NCBI RefSeq assembly: GCF_032393985.1
Contig: NZ_CP135918.1
Span: 2,170,001 to 2,234,000 of the forward strand
Direction: 5' to 3'
Source of the DNA: Fischerella sp. JS2
Lineage (GTDB): Bacteria > Cyanobacteriota > Cyanobacteriia > Cyanobacteriales > Nostocaceae
DNA: 64,000 bases
Shown: positions 19,985 to 29,420 of the stretch, one piece after another
Numbering within the stretch: the first letter of the stretch is position 1
Layout of the letters: the number at the start of each line of letters is the position of its first letter
Position numbers and translations under genes: made by a program
The notes under the pieces: model-generated
Databases searched by the model: none
Told to the model about the DNA's origin: nothing
The model's input: only the letters and a program-made list of their open reading frames with translations

Positions 19985-20205
19985 TAGTACAAGAAAGGTG
20001 GGGAGGTGGGGAGTGTGGGGAAGATGGGGGGATGAGGAGGTGTGGGGAGTGTGAGGAGTAGTAAATCATTAATCACTAACTACTAATTATCTAACTACTA
20101 ACAACCACCAACCATCAACCACTAACTACTAACTACTAATGTACAGACGCGATGTTCCTCGCGTTTCTACTAACCACTAACAACCAACAATCAACTACTA
20201 ACCAA
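19985..20205. repeat. G-rich tract, TAACTACTAAC-type repeats and a palindromic dispersed repeat
   Basis: GGTGGGGAG-type units at 19995-20055 are followed by many ACTAACTACTAAC units. At 20139-20170, GTACAGACGCGATGTTCC is followed by TCGCGTTTCTAC, a palindrome with relatives at 23362-23390, 60370-60399 and 61496-61525. Confidence 0.75.
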
Positions 20206-20836
20206 GAACAATATTTGAGTAATTGAACTCAGTATTAGTAGTATTTTTTTCATCTACATACTCTTGCACAATTTGCTTGGTCATGATGTAGTAGTTGCCT
20301 ATTTTCTCATAGGTATCTTCAAACTTGAGAACACTATTGACTTTGTTGGTTTGGGTGTTGCGGAAAGTAGCCTCATAGGAAATGGGAATATAGCCTTCCC
20401 CTGTATCCAAGCTTTTATAAGTATCAATTACAAAAGTCATACGACCCATTGTTCGATTTACCTGACAAACTTGCTTGTCCCGGATTTTGTAATTAGAATC
20501 CATTGATTCACCCTTGACCAAAATTTCCACTGCATCAGTGTTGTCTATTTCACCGAGAATAAATTCATGATTGCCATGCGACTCCTCAAAAGAAGTATGT
20601 TGACGGTGAGTGACCATATCTTGTAATTGAGTGTAAATACCTTCTGCAACTTGCTGGTCACTGACTCCTGTAACTTCTATATTCATGTCGTGGTTAATGC
20701 GAACCTGACCTGTGTAAATCTCCGCACCCTGCACCACTTGTACATCTGCACTGTAACCAGGAAAGTTTTTGTCCCAAGTGTAACGGCTTTCGTAAGCAGT
20801 TTGGAATAACTCGCGGGCTGTGTCTGGAGTTGTCAT
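20198..20836 (-). CDS. DUF3386 family protein
   Basis: A 212-residue soluble protein that I recognise as the cyanobacterial and plastid DUF3386 family; its function is unknown. It begins with a helical segment (TARELFQTAYESRYTWDKNFPGYS). A series of beta strands follows, ending in YYIMTKQIVQEYVDEKN. No signal peptide, membrane segment or catalytic motif is apparent. The pattern of strands suggests a lipocalin- or LolA-like barrel, but that is only an impression. It stands alone between repeat-rich spacers. Confidence 0.8.
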   Translation of the reverse strand: MTTPDTARELFQTAYESRYTWDKNFPGYSADVQVVQGAEIYTGQVRINHDMNIEVTGVSDQQVAEGIYTQLQDMVTHRQHTSFEESHGNHEFILGEIDNTDAVEILVKGESMDSNYKIRDKQVCQVNRTMGRMTFVIDTYKSLDTGEGYIPISYEATFRNTQTNKVNSVLKFEDTYEKIGNYYIMTKQIVQEYVDEKNTTNTEFNYSNIVLG

Positions 20837-20938
20837 ACCACCACATTGACTTCACTTTTCTCAGTTTAATCCGCTTTGTGACGTCCAGAGTCAATTGTCA
20901 ATTGTTTTAACTGGTAACTATTGACGATAGACAATTGA

Positions 20939-22756
20939 CTATTCTTGTGTATTACCTTCACTTGGTGAAACCATTACTGGTTGCTGATACAGTGGTACAT
21001 TGAAGGTTACTGTAGAGCCAAGCCCTTCACCCAAACTATAAAAATGTACTTCTCCACCCATCGCCTCTACAAGTTTTTGAGATATGACTAGTCCTAAACC
21101 TGTACCACCATATTGACGAGTGCGGGAACCATCTACTTGTGAAAATAGCTGAAACAGTTTGTCTTGTTGATCTAGAGAAACGCCAATACCAGTATCTGCT
21201 ACACGTACTTTTACCATACCGGGAAATTCTCGGTCTTGAAATATTACTGTTTTGCGAACTACATCGGCGTTGACAGTCACACCACCTTCATGAGTAAATT
21301 TAATAGCGTTGCCGACTAAATTTAGCATTACTTGCTTGAGACGTTGGTAGTCACCGTAAACAAGAATATCATCCGATGTCTCTGGCAAATGCATTTGAAA
21401 ACTCAGGTTTTTTTGTTCGGCTTGCAGGCGCATAAAGTTGCCTACATCGCTGAATAATTCTGCAATACTGACTGGTACAAGTTCCAGTTCCATTTTGTCT
21501 GCTTCGATTTTGGCAAAGTCTAAGATGTCACTAATGACATCCAGTAAATGTAGTGATGATTTATGGGCCTCCAAAATAAACTGCTTTTGTTCCTCTGGAT
21601 CGTCAGCCATTCCATCCAAAATTAATTTTAAAAAGCCGATCATCCCGTTAAGCGGCGTTCTAATTTCGTGGGAAACGTTAGCGAGAAACTCACTTTTGAG
21701 GCGAGATGCTTCTTCTGCTTGTTGGCGTGCAGCTTCTAGTTCTCTATACAAAGTCGCATGAGCGATCGCAGTCCCTAGCTGATCTGCCACTTCTTTTGCT
21801 AGTTCCAGTTCTGCGGCTGTCACACCATAACATTTATCGCATAGAGTTACAGCAATTAATCCGTTGGGCTGATCTTGATAGCAGGTTGCGACTACCAACA
21901 TTGTTTCTTGCCCAAATAGCGGATGTTTGGGGTTTTCTTCTAAAATTGGTTCTAAGGTAGTCAAAGCTCTAGCAAATGCTGGCTCAGAAGCAATATCCAC
22001 TTCTAATCCCAATACAGAACTTAACGCTGGTTGACGATACTCTGCTATGACCTTGAGCTTGTTATTTAATGGTTGGTATGGACAGATAATCGAACGCTTC
22101 AGCTGTAGCAGTTCTCCTAAACTGTCAACTGTTTGTTGCCAAATTACATCCAAGTCTAGAGTACGCCGGATATTTCTGGTAATTTGTGTTACCAATTGTT
22201 GATGTTGCTGTGAACGTAACGCTAATTCCAATTCTGTGGCGCTTTGTGCGATCGCTTCCAGTTCTGTTTCGCTGACAGTGGCTTGTAGTAGGCGTCCGAT
22301 CACTAAAACAGCGATCGCAGGATTACCCAATGTCGGCAAAATTGGACTAATAATTAACTCCAACTCTATCAAATGCTCTTGATAGCGAAACCAGTATTGA
22401 CACTTCTCTGGCACTAAAGTTGTAAGTATTCGTTGCAATCTTTCTAAGTAAGCAACCTTATCTACTGGGGCAAAAACCGCATCGACATTAGCATCAACAA
22501 CTTGCTGAGGATCAATACCAAACCTTTGGCAGTGTTGCCAATGAAAGGAAAGAAAGCGCCCTATCCCGTCTTGCATATACACCAACTCGGCTCCTAAAGT
22601 GGCTGATGAGCCATTAGTGTTACTGGCAATAGTTTCCAGATGTTCAGACACAAAGTTTGGCTGTTGGGAATTAGCAGCAATACTCATGACTCGAGTTGGA
22701 TAAGACAAGTGGCAACCCAAAAATATTTTTGGCTGAAGCTGCTTATAGCTTGGCAT
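20939..22756 (-). CDS. Hybrid-sensor type histidine kinase with PAS and GAF domains
   Basis: Cytosolic sensor kinase, 605 residues. A PAS-like region spans about 50-155. A GAF region spans about 195-335, with a CDKCYGVTAAELELAKEVADQL end typical of cyanobacterial GAF domains. The HisKA box FLANVSHEIRTPLNG puts the phosphorylated His near 363. The ATPase domain shows NLVGNAIKFTHEGG, DTGIGV and GGTGLGLVI. There are no membrane helices and no receiver domain. The GAF domain has no obvious bilin-binding cysteine context. The start may instead be the ATG at 22687 (MSIAANSQQ), which gives a more natural N-terminus. No partner regulator is adjacent. Confidence 0.9.
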   Translation of the reverse strand: MPSYKQLQPKIFLGCHLSYPTRVMSIAANSQQPNFVSEHLETIASNTNGSSATLGAELVYMQDGIGRFLSFHWQHCQRFGIDPQQVVDANVDAVFAPVDKVAYLERLQRILTTLVPEKCQYWFRYQEHLIELELIISPILPTLGNPAIAVLVIGRLLQATVSETELEAIAQSATELELALRSQQHQQLVTQITRNIRRTLDLDVIWQQTVDSLGELLQLKRSIICPYQPLNNKLKVIAEYRQPALSSVLGLEVDIASEPAFARALTTLEPILEENPKHPLFGQETMLVVATCYQDQPNGLIAVTLCDKCYGVTAAELELAKEVADQLGTAIAHATLYRELEAARQQAEEASRLKSEFLANVSHEIRTPLNGMIGFLKLILDGMADDPEEQKQFILEAHKSSLHLLDVISDILDFAKIEADKMELELVPVSIAELFSDVGNFMRLQAEQKNLSFQMHLPETSDDILVYGDYQRLKQVMLNLVGNAIKFTHEGGVTVNADVVRKTVIFQDREFPGMVKVRVADTGIGVSLDQQDKLFQLFSQVDGSRTRQYGGTGLGLVISQKLVEAMGGEVHFYSLGEGLGSTVTFNVPLYQQPVMVSPSEGNTQE

Positions 22757-22875
22757 AAATTTTTACAGCTTTAGCACTTTTGATAAGTAAATTTTCGGCT
22801 AAGGACAGACAACATCAGAAAATCTACACTTCTTCACTCTCCCTTAACACTTAATTTTTTATCTTTATGTAGTTA

Positions 22876-23112
22876 CTAATCATTCCATTCGCCTCGTGGT
22901 GGTACTGGCATACGTCTAGGAGTGCGTGTAAGTTCATCATCTCTGGGAACTTCACCTCGCAACCACTGACGAATTGCCACTTCAATTACTTTACTGGGGT
23001 CATTGGTTAAATGTCGAATTTGCTCAACCAACTCCGAGTCTAGACGAATTGCAATTTCTACCTTATCAGTTGGAGATTCTTCCGCTTCCGTAATTTTATC
23101 TTTCATATTCAT
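22876..23112 (-). CDS. Ribbon-helix-helix (CopG-like) protein
   Basis: Small 78-residue protein. KVEIAIRLDSELVEQIRHLTNDPSKVIEVAIRQWL at about 17-51 fits a ribbon-helix-helix DNA-binding fold: a beta strand then two helices. The tail is Pro/Arg-rich (RRMPVPPRGEWND). Such proteins are often antitoxins, but no toxin-sized gene is next to it on the same strand, so it could be an orphan antitoxin or a small regulator. Confidence 0.65.
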   Translation of the reverse strand: MNMKDKITEAEESPTDKVEIAIRLDSELVEQIRHLTNDPSKVIEVAIRQWLRGEVPRDDELTRTPRRMPVPPRGEWND

Positions 23113-23593
23113 AGTTGCTAACTCTCAATTCGTTTATCAAAGGCTTTGTGATAAGCTTGTTTTCGACTCTAAGCAATTGTCACCTGCAATCAGCTTCTTT
23201 TGTCTGCATTTTGCAGTTCTAGATGTTTATTGTACGCTCCCAACCGATCAATACTAGATGCCATAGATAGACCTTTATATTTTGTCAAGAGTCAAGAGTC
23301 AAGAGTCAAGAGTTAGTGGGTAGTAGTTAGTAGTTAGTGGTTGGTTGGTGGTTAGTAGTTAGTAGAGACGCGATTAATCACGTCTGTACATTGGTTAGTA
23401 GTTGATTGTTGGTTGTTAAGCATTTCCTCCTTGTCTCCCTTCCACACTCCCCACACTCCCCACACTCCTCACACTTCCCCCCACCTCCCCCTAACCTTTC
23501 CCCTCCAATTACACCGTATGAGCTAAGAAACCATTAAAATACGTTAAGTATATTTCTGTTTAACCTTGATTGCTGCTAAAGCAAAAAAGTATT
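23113..23593. other. Repeat-rich spacer upstream of lepA
   Basis: Holds four GTCAAGA heptamers at about 23285-23312, TAGTTAGTAG-type repeats, a palindromic dispersed repeat at 23362-23390 (GTAGAGACGCG..TCACGTCTGTAC), and a C-rich CCACACTCC tract at 23440-23505. No gene seen. Confidence 0.7.
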
Positions 23594-25405
23594 ATGACTG
23601 ACGTTCCCGCAGCTCGTATTCGGAATTTTTGTATTATTGCTCACATTGACCACGGCAAATCTACCCTTGCTGACCGCTTGCTACAAGTTACTGGCACGGT
23701 GGACAATCGCCTCATGAAAGAACAGTTCCTTGACAATATGGATCTGGAACGGGAGCGCGGCATTACAATCAAGCTGCAAGCAGCCCGGATGAACTACACA
23801 GCAAAAGATAGTCAGCAGTACGTACTTAATTTAATTGATACTCCTGGTCATGTGGATTTCTCTTATGAAGTATCTCGGAGTCTGGCAGCTTGCGAAGGCG
23901 CATTGTTGGTAGTAGACGCTTCCCAAGGTGTAGAAGCACAAACTCTCGCCAATGTTTATTTGGCACTAGAACACAACTTGGAAATTATTCCAGTGTTGAA
24001 CAAAATTGACTTACCGGGAGCAGAACCAGATAGAGTCATTGGAGAAATTGAAGAAATTATTGGCTTGGATTGCAGTGGTGCAATTCTCGCTTCTGCCAAA
24101 GAGGGAATTGGTGTTGATGAAATTTTAGAAGCGATTGTAGAGCGTGTTCCACCACCACGAAATACAGTCAATCAACCTTTAAGAGCATTGATTTTTGATA
24201 GCTACTATGATAGCTACCGAGGTGTGATTGTATATTTCCGCGTCATGGATGGGACTTTGAAGAAAGGCGATCGCATTTATCTAATGGCGTCTGGCAAGGA
24301 ATATGAAATTGACGAATTGGGTGTACTTTCTCCCAACCAAAAGCAAGTTACAGACTTACACGCTGGAGAAGTAGGTTACTTAGCAGCAGCCATTAAAGCC
24401 GTTGCTGATGCCCGCGTCGGCGACACTATCACCCTGACTAATGCCAAGGCTGCTGAACCTTTATCTGGTTACAAAGAAGCAAATCCAATGGTGTTCTGTG
24501 GCATGTTCCCGATTGATGCCGATCAATTTGAAGACTTGCGGGAAGCGTTGGAAAAGCTCAAACTTAATGATGCAGCGCTGCATTATGAACCAGAAACTTC
24601 TAGCGCGATGGGTTTTGGTTTCCGTTGTGGTTTCTTGGGATTGCTGCACATGGAAATTGTGCAAGAACGCTTGGAACGGGAATACAACCTAGATTTAATT
24701 ATTACTGCCCCTTCAGTAGTTTACCGTGTTACCACTAACAAAGGCGAAGTAATCTACATCGATAATCCCAGTCACTTACCTCCTCCCAACGAACGGGAAA
24801 AAATAGAAGAACCTTACGTCCAGGTAGAAATGATTACACCAGAGACTTATGTCGGTACTCTGATGGAATTATCACAAAACCGACGTGGTGTGTTCAAAGA
24901 TATGAAATATCTCACCCAAGGACGTACTACACTGACTTACGAATTACCCTTGGCAGAAGTCGTCACTGACTTTTTTGATCAAATGAAATCGCGATCGCGT
25001 GGTTATGCCAGTATGGAATATCACTTGATCGGCTACCGCGAGAATCCTTTGGTGAAGCTAGATATCATGATTAACGGCGAACCAGTTGATTCTTTAGCAA
25101 TGATTGTCCACCGCGATAAAGCCTATGGTGTTGGGCGTTCAATGGCTGAGAAGTTAAAAGAACTCATTCCTCGCCATCAGTTCAAAGTGCCAATTCAAGC
25201 CGCTATTGGTAGCAAGATTATCGCCAGCGAACACATTCCCGCCTTACGAAAAGATGTACTTGCCAAGTGTTACGGTGGTGACATCAGTCGCAAGAAAAAA
25301 CTGTTGCAGAAGCAAGCCAAGGGTAAAAAGCGGATGAAAGCTGTAGGTACTGTTGATGTTCCGCAAGAAGCTTTTATGGCAGTGCTGCGCTTGGATCAGC
25401 AGTAA
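23594..25405 (+). CDS. lepA: Elongation factor 4 (LepA)
   Basis: Translational GTPase that acts on stalled or mistranslocated ribosomes, 603 residues from this start. G1 is AHIDHGKST near residues 16-24. Switch II is DTPGHVDF, and NKID is the G4 motif. The C-terminal domain ends with [20 protein letters not shown], diagnostic of LepA as opposed to EF-G or TypA. An ATG 24 bases upstream (23570) is in frame, but the internal start [19 protein letters not shown] matches the family's usual N-terminus better. It is a single gene with a long repeat-filled upstream spacer. Confidence 0.97.
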   Translation: MTDVPAARIRNFCIIAHIDHGKSTLADRLLQVTGTVDNRLMKEQFLDNMDLERERGITIKLQAARMNYTAKDSQQYVLNLIDTPGHVDFSYEVSRSLAACEGALLVVDASQGVEAQTLANVYLALEHNLEIIPVLNKIDLPGAEPDRVIGEIEEIIGLDCSGAILASAKEGIGVDEILEAIVERVPPPRNTVNQPLRALIFDSYYDSYRGVIVYFRVMDGTLKKGDRIYLMASGKEYEIDELGVLSPNQKQVTDLHAGEVGYLAAAIKAVADARVGDTITLTNAKAAEPLSGYKEANPMVFCGMFPIDADQFEDLREALEKLKLNDAALHYEPETSSAMGFGFRCGFLGLLHMEIVQERLEREYNLDLIITAPSVVYRVTTNKGEVIYIDNPSHLPPPNEREKIEEPYVQVEMITPETYVGTLMELSQNRRGVFKDMKYLTQGRTTLTYELPLAEVVTDFFDQMKSRSRGYASMEYHLIGYRENPLVKLDIMINGEPVDSLAMIVHRDKAYGVGRSMAEKLKELIPRHQFKVPIQAAIGSKIIASEHIPALRKDVLAKCYGGDISRKKKLLQKQAKGKKRMKAVGTVDVPQEAFMAVLRLDQQ

Positions 25406-25760
25406 TCCTGGCTTGGAAATAGTGATGGGGGATTAACTTAAACAGCAAACCCATAATCCATCTGTGTGCATCGGTGTTCATCTGTGTTCGTTTTATTTTT
25501 CATCCCCTGGTCGTGGGCAATTGCCCATGAGAGTCTAACTTGAAAAATCAAAAATACACAATCTAATTGTGAATTGACTAAGGACGCGAGGCACAAAAAG
25601 CATTATTTTTGAGAAATCGAACACCGATGCACACCGATAAACAACGAACACGTGCTACAACGGGGGGAACCCCCGCAACGCAGTGTCCTCCAGATGACAC
25701 AGATGGATTTTTCGTAGGTGGCAACAGTGGTAATTATACTGTTCCTCGTTCCCCGTTCCC
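25406..25760. repeat. Dispersed repeat pair in inverted orientation
   Basis: 25431-25490 is a forward copy of the CATCTGTGTGCATCGGTG repeat, and 25618-25712 holds a reverse copy (CACCGATGCACACCGAT) interrupted by GGGGGGAACCCCCG and ending CACAGATGGA. Nothing else is recognised between lepA and the Hsp70-like gene. Confidence 0.75.
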
Positions 25761-27683
25761 TTATTGAATGAGAATGATTGCCTCTTGAACCTTTGTGGAA
25801 AGAGCTTTTTGCAACCCTTGCTCCACTTTGGCAATTAATTGAGCAAAAGCTTCTTGATTTGCTGTTAGTTGTTCTTGCAGCACTTTCTCTACCTCAGGCT
25901 TAATTTGCTTGCATATATCGTCGATTTTCTTGTCATTTAAAAAACTAGGACGTAGCCAACTAGGGACATCGACATTTGTCTTGATTGCTTCTTTGACACC
26001 CTGGCGGTTTAGTTCCATGCCTGCTGCCATCACTGAAGCGCCATATACTAAGGCAATTGGCCAGGTAAAGTGTCCGGTGAGGATGAGAGTAATGATACTG
26101 GCGAGAGTACCTCCACCAATTACCACATTGACGATAAATGCTACTGTGTCAGCAAGGATAGCATCACCAATGCGTAACTCTGGGTTGACAAAAGCTGGAT
26201 CGATGCCTTCCTCAAACCTTAAACTACTTCTGGGTATGTGAAACTGACGACAAATCGGGTCGGTTTCTGCGGCTAAGTCTGGTTGAATTTGATTATTAAA
26301 CCAACTGATGCATTGATTATTTATTATTTGTTGAGCGCGATCGCTTTTCAGCCACTGTTGTGCTCGCTCTTTCATAGATGTTTCCAAATCAGCTAAAGTC
26401 CGGGTTTGATTCTTTTGCCAATCTTTGATACCTGTTCTCACAGCGCTTTCAATCAAATTATCTGCCAGTGGCTTGATCAATAATCCGACTAATTCCGGGA
26501 TCTGTCTTGCAATTAAATCTTTGAGCTTTTGTGATTCAAATAGTTTATTGACTTCTTGTTTGAAGGCATTTGCCCGTAAATCCCATCGTCCGACTCGCGC
26601 TAAACCCAGCGCAATACACCGTTCTGGTTCCGGGTCGGGACGCAGGAGTGTTTCTGGTTCGGGAAAAATTTCCTGGCAAATTTGATGTGTAAACTTCATC
26701 CGCGATGCACCGCCAGTCATAAGTAAAAGTTTCGGCACAATATTTTGTTGATTCAGCTTTTGTTTTGCCTCACTGACGGCGGCGCGAAATGCTTGCATCC
26801 AACTTTTTTGTCCTAGTTCGGTTAAGGGTTGGTTCAAGATTTCCTCCATCACCAATTTGTTAACTTGGGGAATAAAATAAATCTGTTCGTTAATCGACTC
26901 GAAACCCCGGGCAAAAGATTGAGAATCACTGTATAACTGTTCGTTAGAAAAATAATTTTCTTTAGCTTTGCGGCAGGCAAGTTCACAACGAGCTTGATGA
27001 TGGGGATATTCATTAAATACTTTTTCGAGTAACGCTTTTTGATCATGTTGAGCGAGAGTACGTTCAAAAATAGCATGATCAATTAAAGATGCTCCTAAAG
27101 CATTGCTACCAAAATCTACTGGAATTTCATGTAAGCTTTTAACGAGAGTAAAATCGGTAGTTGAAGAACCAATATCAACAATTAGTACTGATGATTTCAG
27201 CTTTTCATACTCCAGTTTTCCGGCTTCCTTGGCTTGCATAAAAGCAGCCCGTGATTCAGGTACAACACTTAATTGGGGAATACCAGCAGTTTGTAGTAGC
27301 TTTTGATATTCTTCCCGTTCGCCTAGTGACCATCCTGAGGGACAACCAACGTAAAAGTAGCTTGTTGTTCCGCCTTCGATTTGTTTGCTTTCTTGCAAAA
27401 GACGATAGTAGGTTGCAACAAAAGTGCTAATTGTTTTTCTATAATCTAGATCGTGATTTGGTTTTTGCTTAAAAGATATTTGCAGCTGAGTTACACCGGC
27501 TTGAATTAACGCTTGTTCTCCGACAAGATAACCTAATTGAGGATGCCAACCAAGAGCCGTTATTTGGTTTTTCTTATTATTAATTTCCAGCATCTGGGGA
27601 GGTTCGATACTCTCCACTACAGCTTTTGCTACAGCTGTTTCACCATGTCCCAAATCAAAACCAATTGTTTCTAAAATTTCCAT
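25761..27683 (-). CDS. Hsp70/actin-fold ATPase with C-terminal membrane segment
   Basis: 640-residue protein with a divergent Hsp70 nucleotide-binding domain. Phosphate 1 loop is IGFDLGHGETAVAKA at about 7-21. Phosphate 2 is VLIVDIGSSTTDFTLV at about 166-181. The adenosine motif is LLMTGGASRMKF near 323-334, followed by PEPERCIALGLARVG. There is no normal Hsp70 substrate-binding domain. A helical region follows, then a hydrophobic stretch at about 505-555 that looks like two membrane helices, then a helical tail with CKQIKPEVEKVL. It lies 145 bases downstream of a second membrane gene, probably in one operon. Substrate and role are unknown. Confidence 0.75.
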   Translation of the reverse strand: MEILETIGFDLGHGETAVAKAVVESIEPPQMLEINNKKNQITALGWHPQLGYLVGEQALIQAGVTQLQISFKQKPNHDLDYRKTISTFVATYYRLLQESKQIEGGTTSYFYVGCPSGWSLGEREEYQKLLQTAGIPQLSVVPESRAAFMQAKEAGKLEYEKLKSSVLIVDIGSSTTDFTLVKSLHEIPVDFGSNALGASLIDHAIFERTLAQHDQKALLEKVFNEYPHHQARCELACRKAKENYFSNEQLYSDSQSFARGFESINEQIYFIPQVNKLVMEEILNQPLTELGQKSWMQAFRAAVSEAKQKLNQQNIVPKLLLMTGGASRMKFTHQICQEIFPEPETLLRPDPEPERCIALGLARVGRWDLRANAFKQEVNKLFESQKLKDLIARQIPELVGLLIKPLADNLIESAVRTGIKDWQKNQTRTLADLETSMKERAQQWLKSDRAQQIINNQCISWFNNQIQPDLAAETDPICRQFHIPRSSLRFEEGIDPAFVNPELRIGDAILADTVAFIVNVVIGGGTLASIITLILTGHFTWPIALVYGASVMAAGMELNRQGVKEAIKTNVDVPSWLRPSFLNDKKIDDICKQIKPEVEKVLQEQLTANQEAFAQLIAKVEQGLQKALSTKVQEAIILIQ

Positions 27684-27828
27684 ATTCTTACTATCTTTTC
27701 AGCTGTTACGCTTACAATTTATATCCTTAATAATTATTAGGAAAAGCATCAAACTCTCTCCCCATTGCCCCTAATTCCCACTCCCTTAGGGAAGTGGAGA
27801 CCGGTGAGTTCCCCATCTCCCGACCCTT

Positions 27829-28737
27829 TTATTCTCTAGCCTGAGAATACGCTGGTTCAATTACCCGTCCCCGTCTGAGCAAGCGATCGCCTTTCAATAA
27901 AGCAGGAGTGATAGTGACGTAATCTTTGGTGTCAGGATCAATACTTGGCTCGAAATCAAAAAAAGCGCGATCGCTCGAGGGATTACTTGGTTGGTAAATT
28001 TGCGTACGAATTCCTTGTTCCATTAAAATCTGGGGCAAAATTTTTGCTAACTCCAGCATCATTTGGGGTTTATCAAGAAATGACGCGCCTATTAGTCTTT
28101 GCAGAAAATTTAATAGTTCTGGCAGTTCTTCTATAGCGCGATCATCAAAAGGTTTATTCCCTTCTTCAACTCTAGCGACTGCTAAGTCTATCGTGTTGAG
28201 AGCATCCCCAAGATTATCTAGAAGAATCTTGCTATCAAATTTTAGGGTTGCTTGGGGTAATTCTCTTAACTCAGCAAAATTTGAATTATTTTCCTGTTTA
28301 TTTTTGTCAAGTTGCAACACCACCTCTAGTCCGATCAGCACAGAAGCTAGTAAGATAGCCATCCATGCACCAGGGGTAGTTTCAGTTAAATAGAACAACC
28401 AACCTAAAATACCTATATAAAGAAGTGCCTTGAGCAGTTTCAGAATTAACCTGTTCGCAGACAAATTTGTAATTTGGTTAGTGATTGGCTTTGCTTCTAA
28501 GAGACTCATTTGAGAAACCTGAGGTGCAGCGAGAGTAGCAATTGATTGGCGCAATGCATCTAAAAAAAAGGAAGCTAAACGTACCTGAGCCACATTTAGC
28601 TCACTTATATAAATTCTTTCTAGATGATCAATTCTGTTTTGCACCAACTTCACTACTTGTTCAACACTGATTGCCTTGTCAATCTCTTCCTGGAGTTGGT
28701 TACGTTCTTCACTAAAAAGTGTAAATAGTTTTTTCAT
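27829..28737 (-). CDS. Membrane protein with GrpE-like C-terminal segment
   Basis: 302 residues, unknown overall. The N-terminal 90 residues are helical, probably coiled coil (ERNQLQEEIDKAISVEQVV). Two hydrophobic helices lie at about 103-120 and 124-142. The C-terminal half is helical and ends in VTITPALLKGDRLLRRGRVIEPA, which resembles the last strands of GrpE (pattern GYLLGDRLLRPARV). As it directly precedes an Hsp70-like gene, a membrane-bound nucleotide-exchange or tethering role is a fair guess. This rests on a short motif and gene order only. Confidence 0.6.
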   Translation of the reverse strand: MKKLFTLFSEERNQLQEEIDKAISVEQVVKLVQNRIDHLERIYISELNVAQVRLASFFLDALRQSIATLAAPQVSQMSLLEAKPITNQITNLSANRLILKLLKALLYIGILGWLFYLTETTPGAWMAILLASVLIGLEVVLQLDKNKQENNSNFAELRELPQATLKFDSKILLDNLGDALNTIDLAVARVEEGNKPFDDRAIEELPELLNFLQRLIGASFLDKPQMMLELAKILPQILMEQGIRTQIYQPSNPSSDRAFFDFEPSIDPDTKDYVTITPALLKGDRLLRRGRVIEPAYSQARE

Positions 28738-29420
28738 TACTAATACAAAAGTGATAATTGCCTAACTTGAAAAATTAATGTCTAATCTAAATCTACTCTT
28801 GCTGATAATAAATAATAGGTAAGAAGACTAATAATCACCAAATACCACTATTGCCACCAACGGAAAATCCATCTGTAACTATCCGTGTACCCTACCTTTC
28901 GGGTTCTGCTTCGCAGTACGGGAAGCCGATGGGCGCGTCTACATCGGTGTTCATCGGTGGTCGATATTGTAAAATATAAATTTTGCCACAGCCCTAATCC
29001 ACATTAGTAAATCTTTACTTTTTAAGGTACGTTAGAGCGCAGCGCAACGCACCACAATGAACAGTGCGTTACAGTAAAAAATTTTTTTCGCTATCTTTTT
29101 TTCATCTCGTACCGTAACACACCCTACCAACTATTCTCTTTACCACATCCCCTTCTTTCATTTCCAGTAGATATAATTAAACGTAAAATCACATCCAAAA
29201 AACTCTGCCAGGAAGAAGATTTTTCTCCCTCCGCCTGTTTTTTAGTTAATACTCCCTTCTCTAATTTAAAGCAGTTCGATTATATCTAATAATCCAAAAT
29301 CCAAAATCCAAAATCTAAAATAGGTATATTCCATTTGATTTTTTTCTGAAATACATTGGAAAGAGCCTGTAAATGTAATTACAGACCCAAACTATTGTTT
29401 TCAGCTAAAAATTTTCTTCC
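28738..29420. other. Repeat-rich spacer before the subtilase gene
   Basis: 28868-28970 is a dispersed-repeat copy (CCATCTGT..CATCGGTGTTCATCGG) split by a nested unit TTCGGGTTCTGCTTCGCAGT..GGGCGCGTCTAC. 29025-29130 holds GGTACGTTAGAGCGCAGCG..GTGCGTTACAG palindromic pieces. 29297-29322 has heptamers CCAAAAT x3 then CTAAAAT. No gene seen. Confidence 0.7.

Noticed and set aside
22876-23112. CopG-like protein as half of a toxin-antitoxin pair
   Set aside because: No toxin-sized gene follows on the same strand; left as an orphan ribbon-helix-helix protein.
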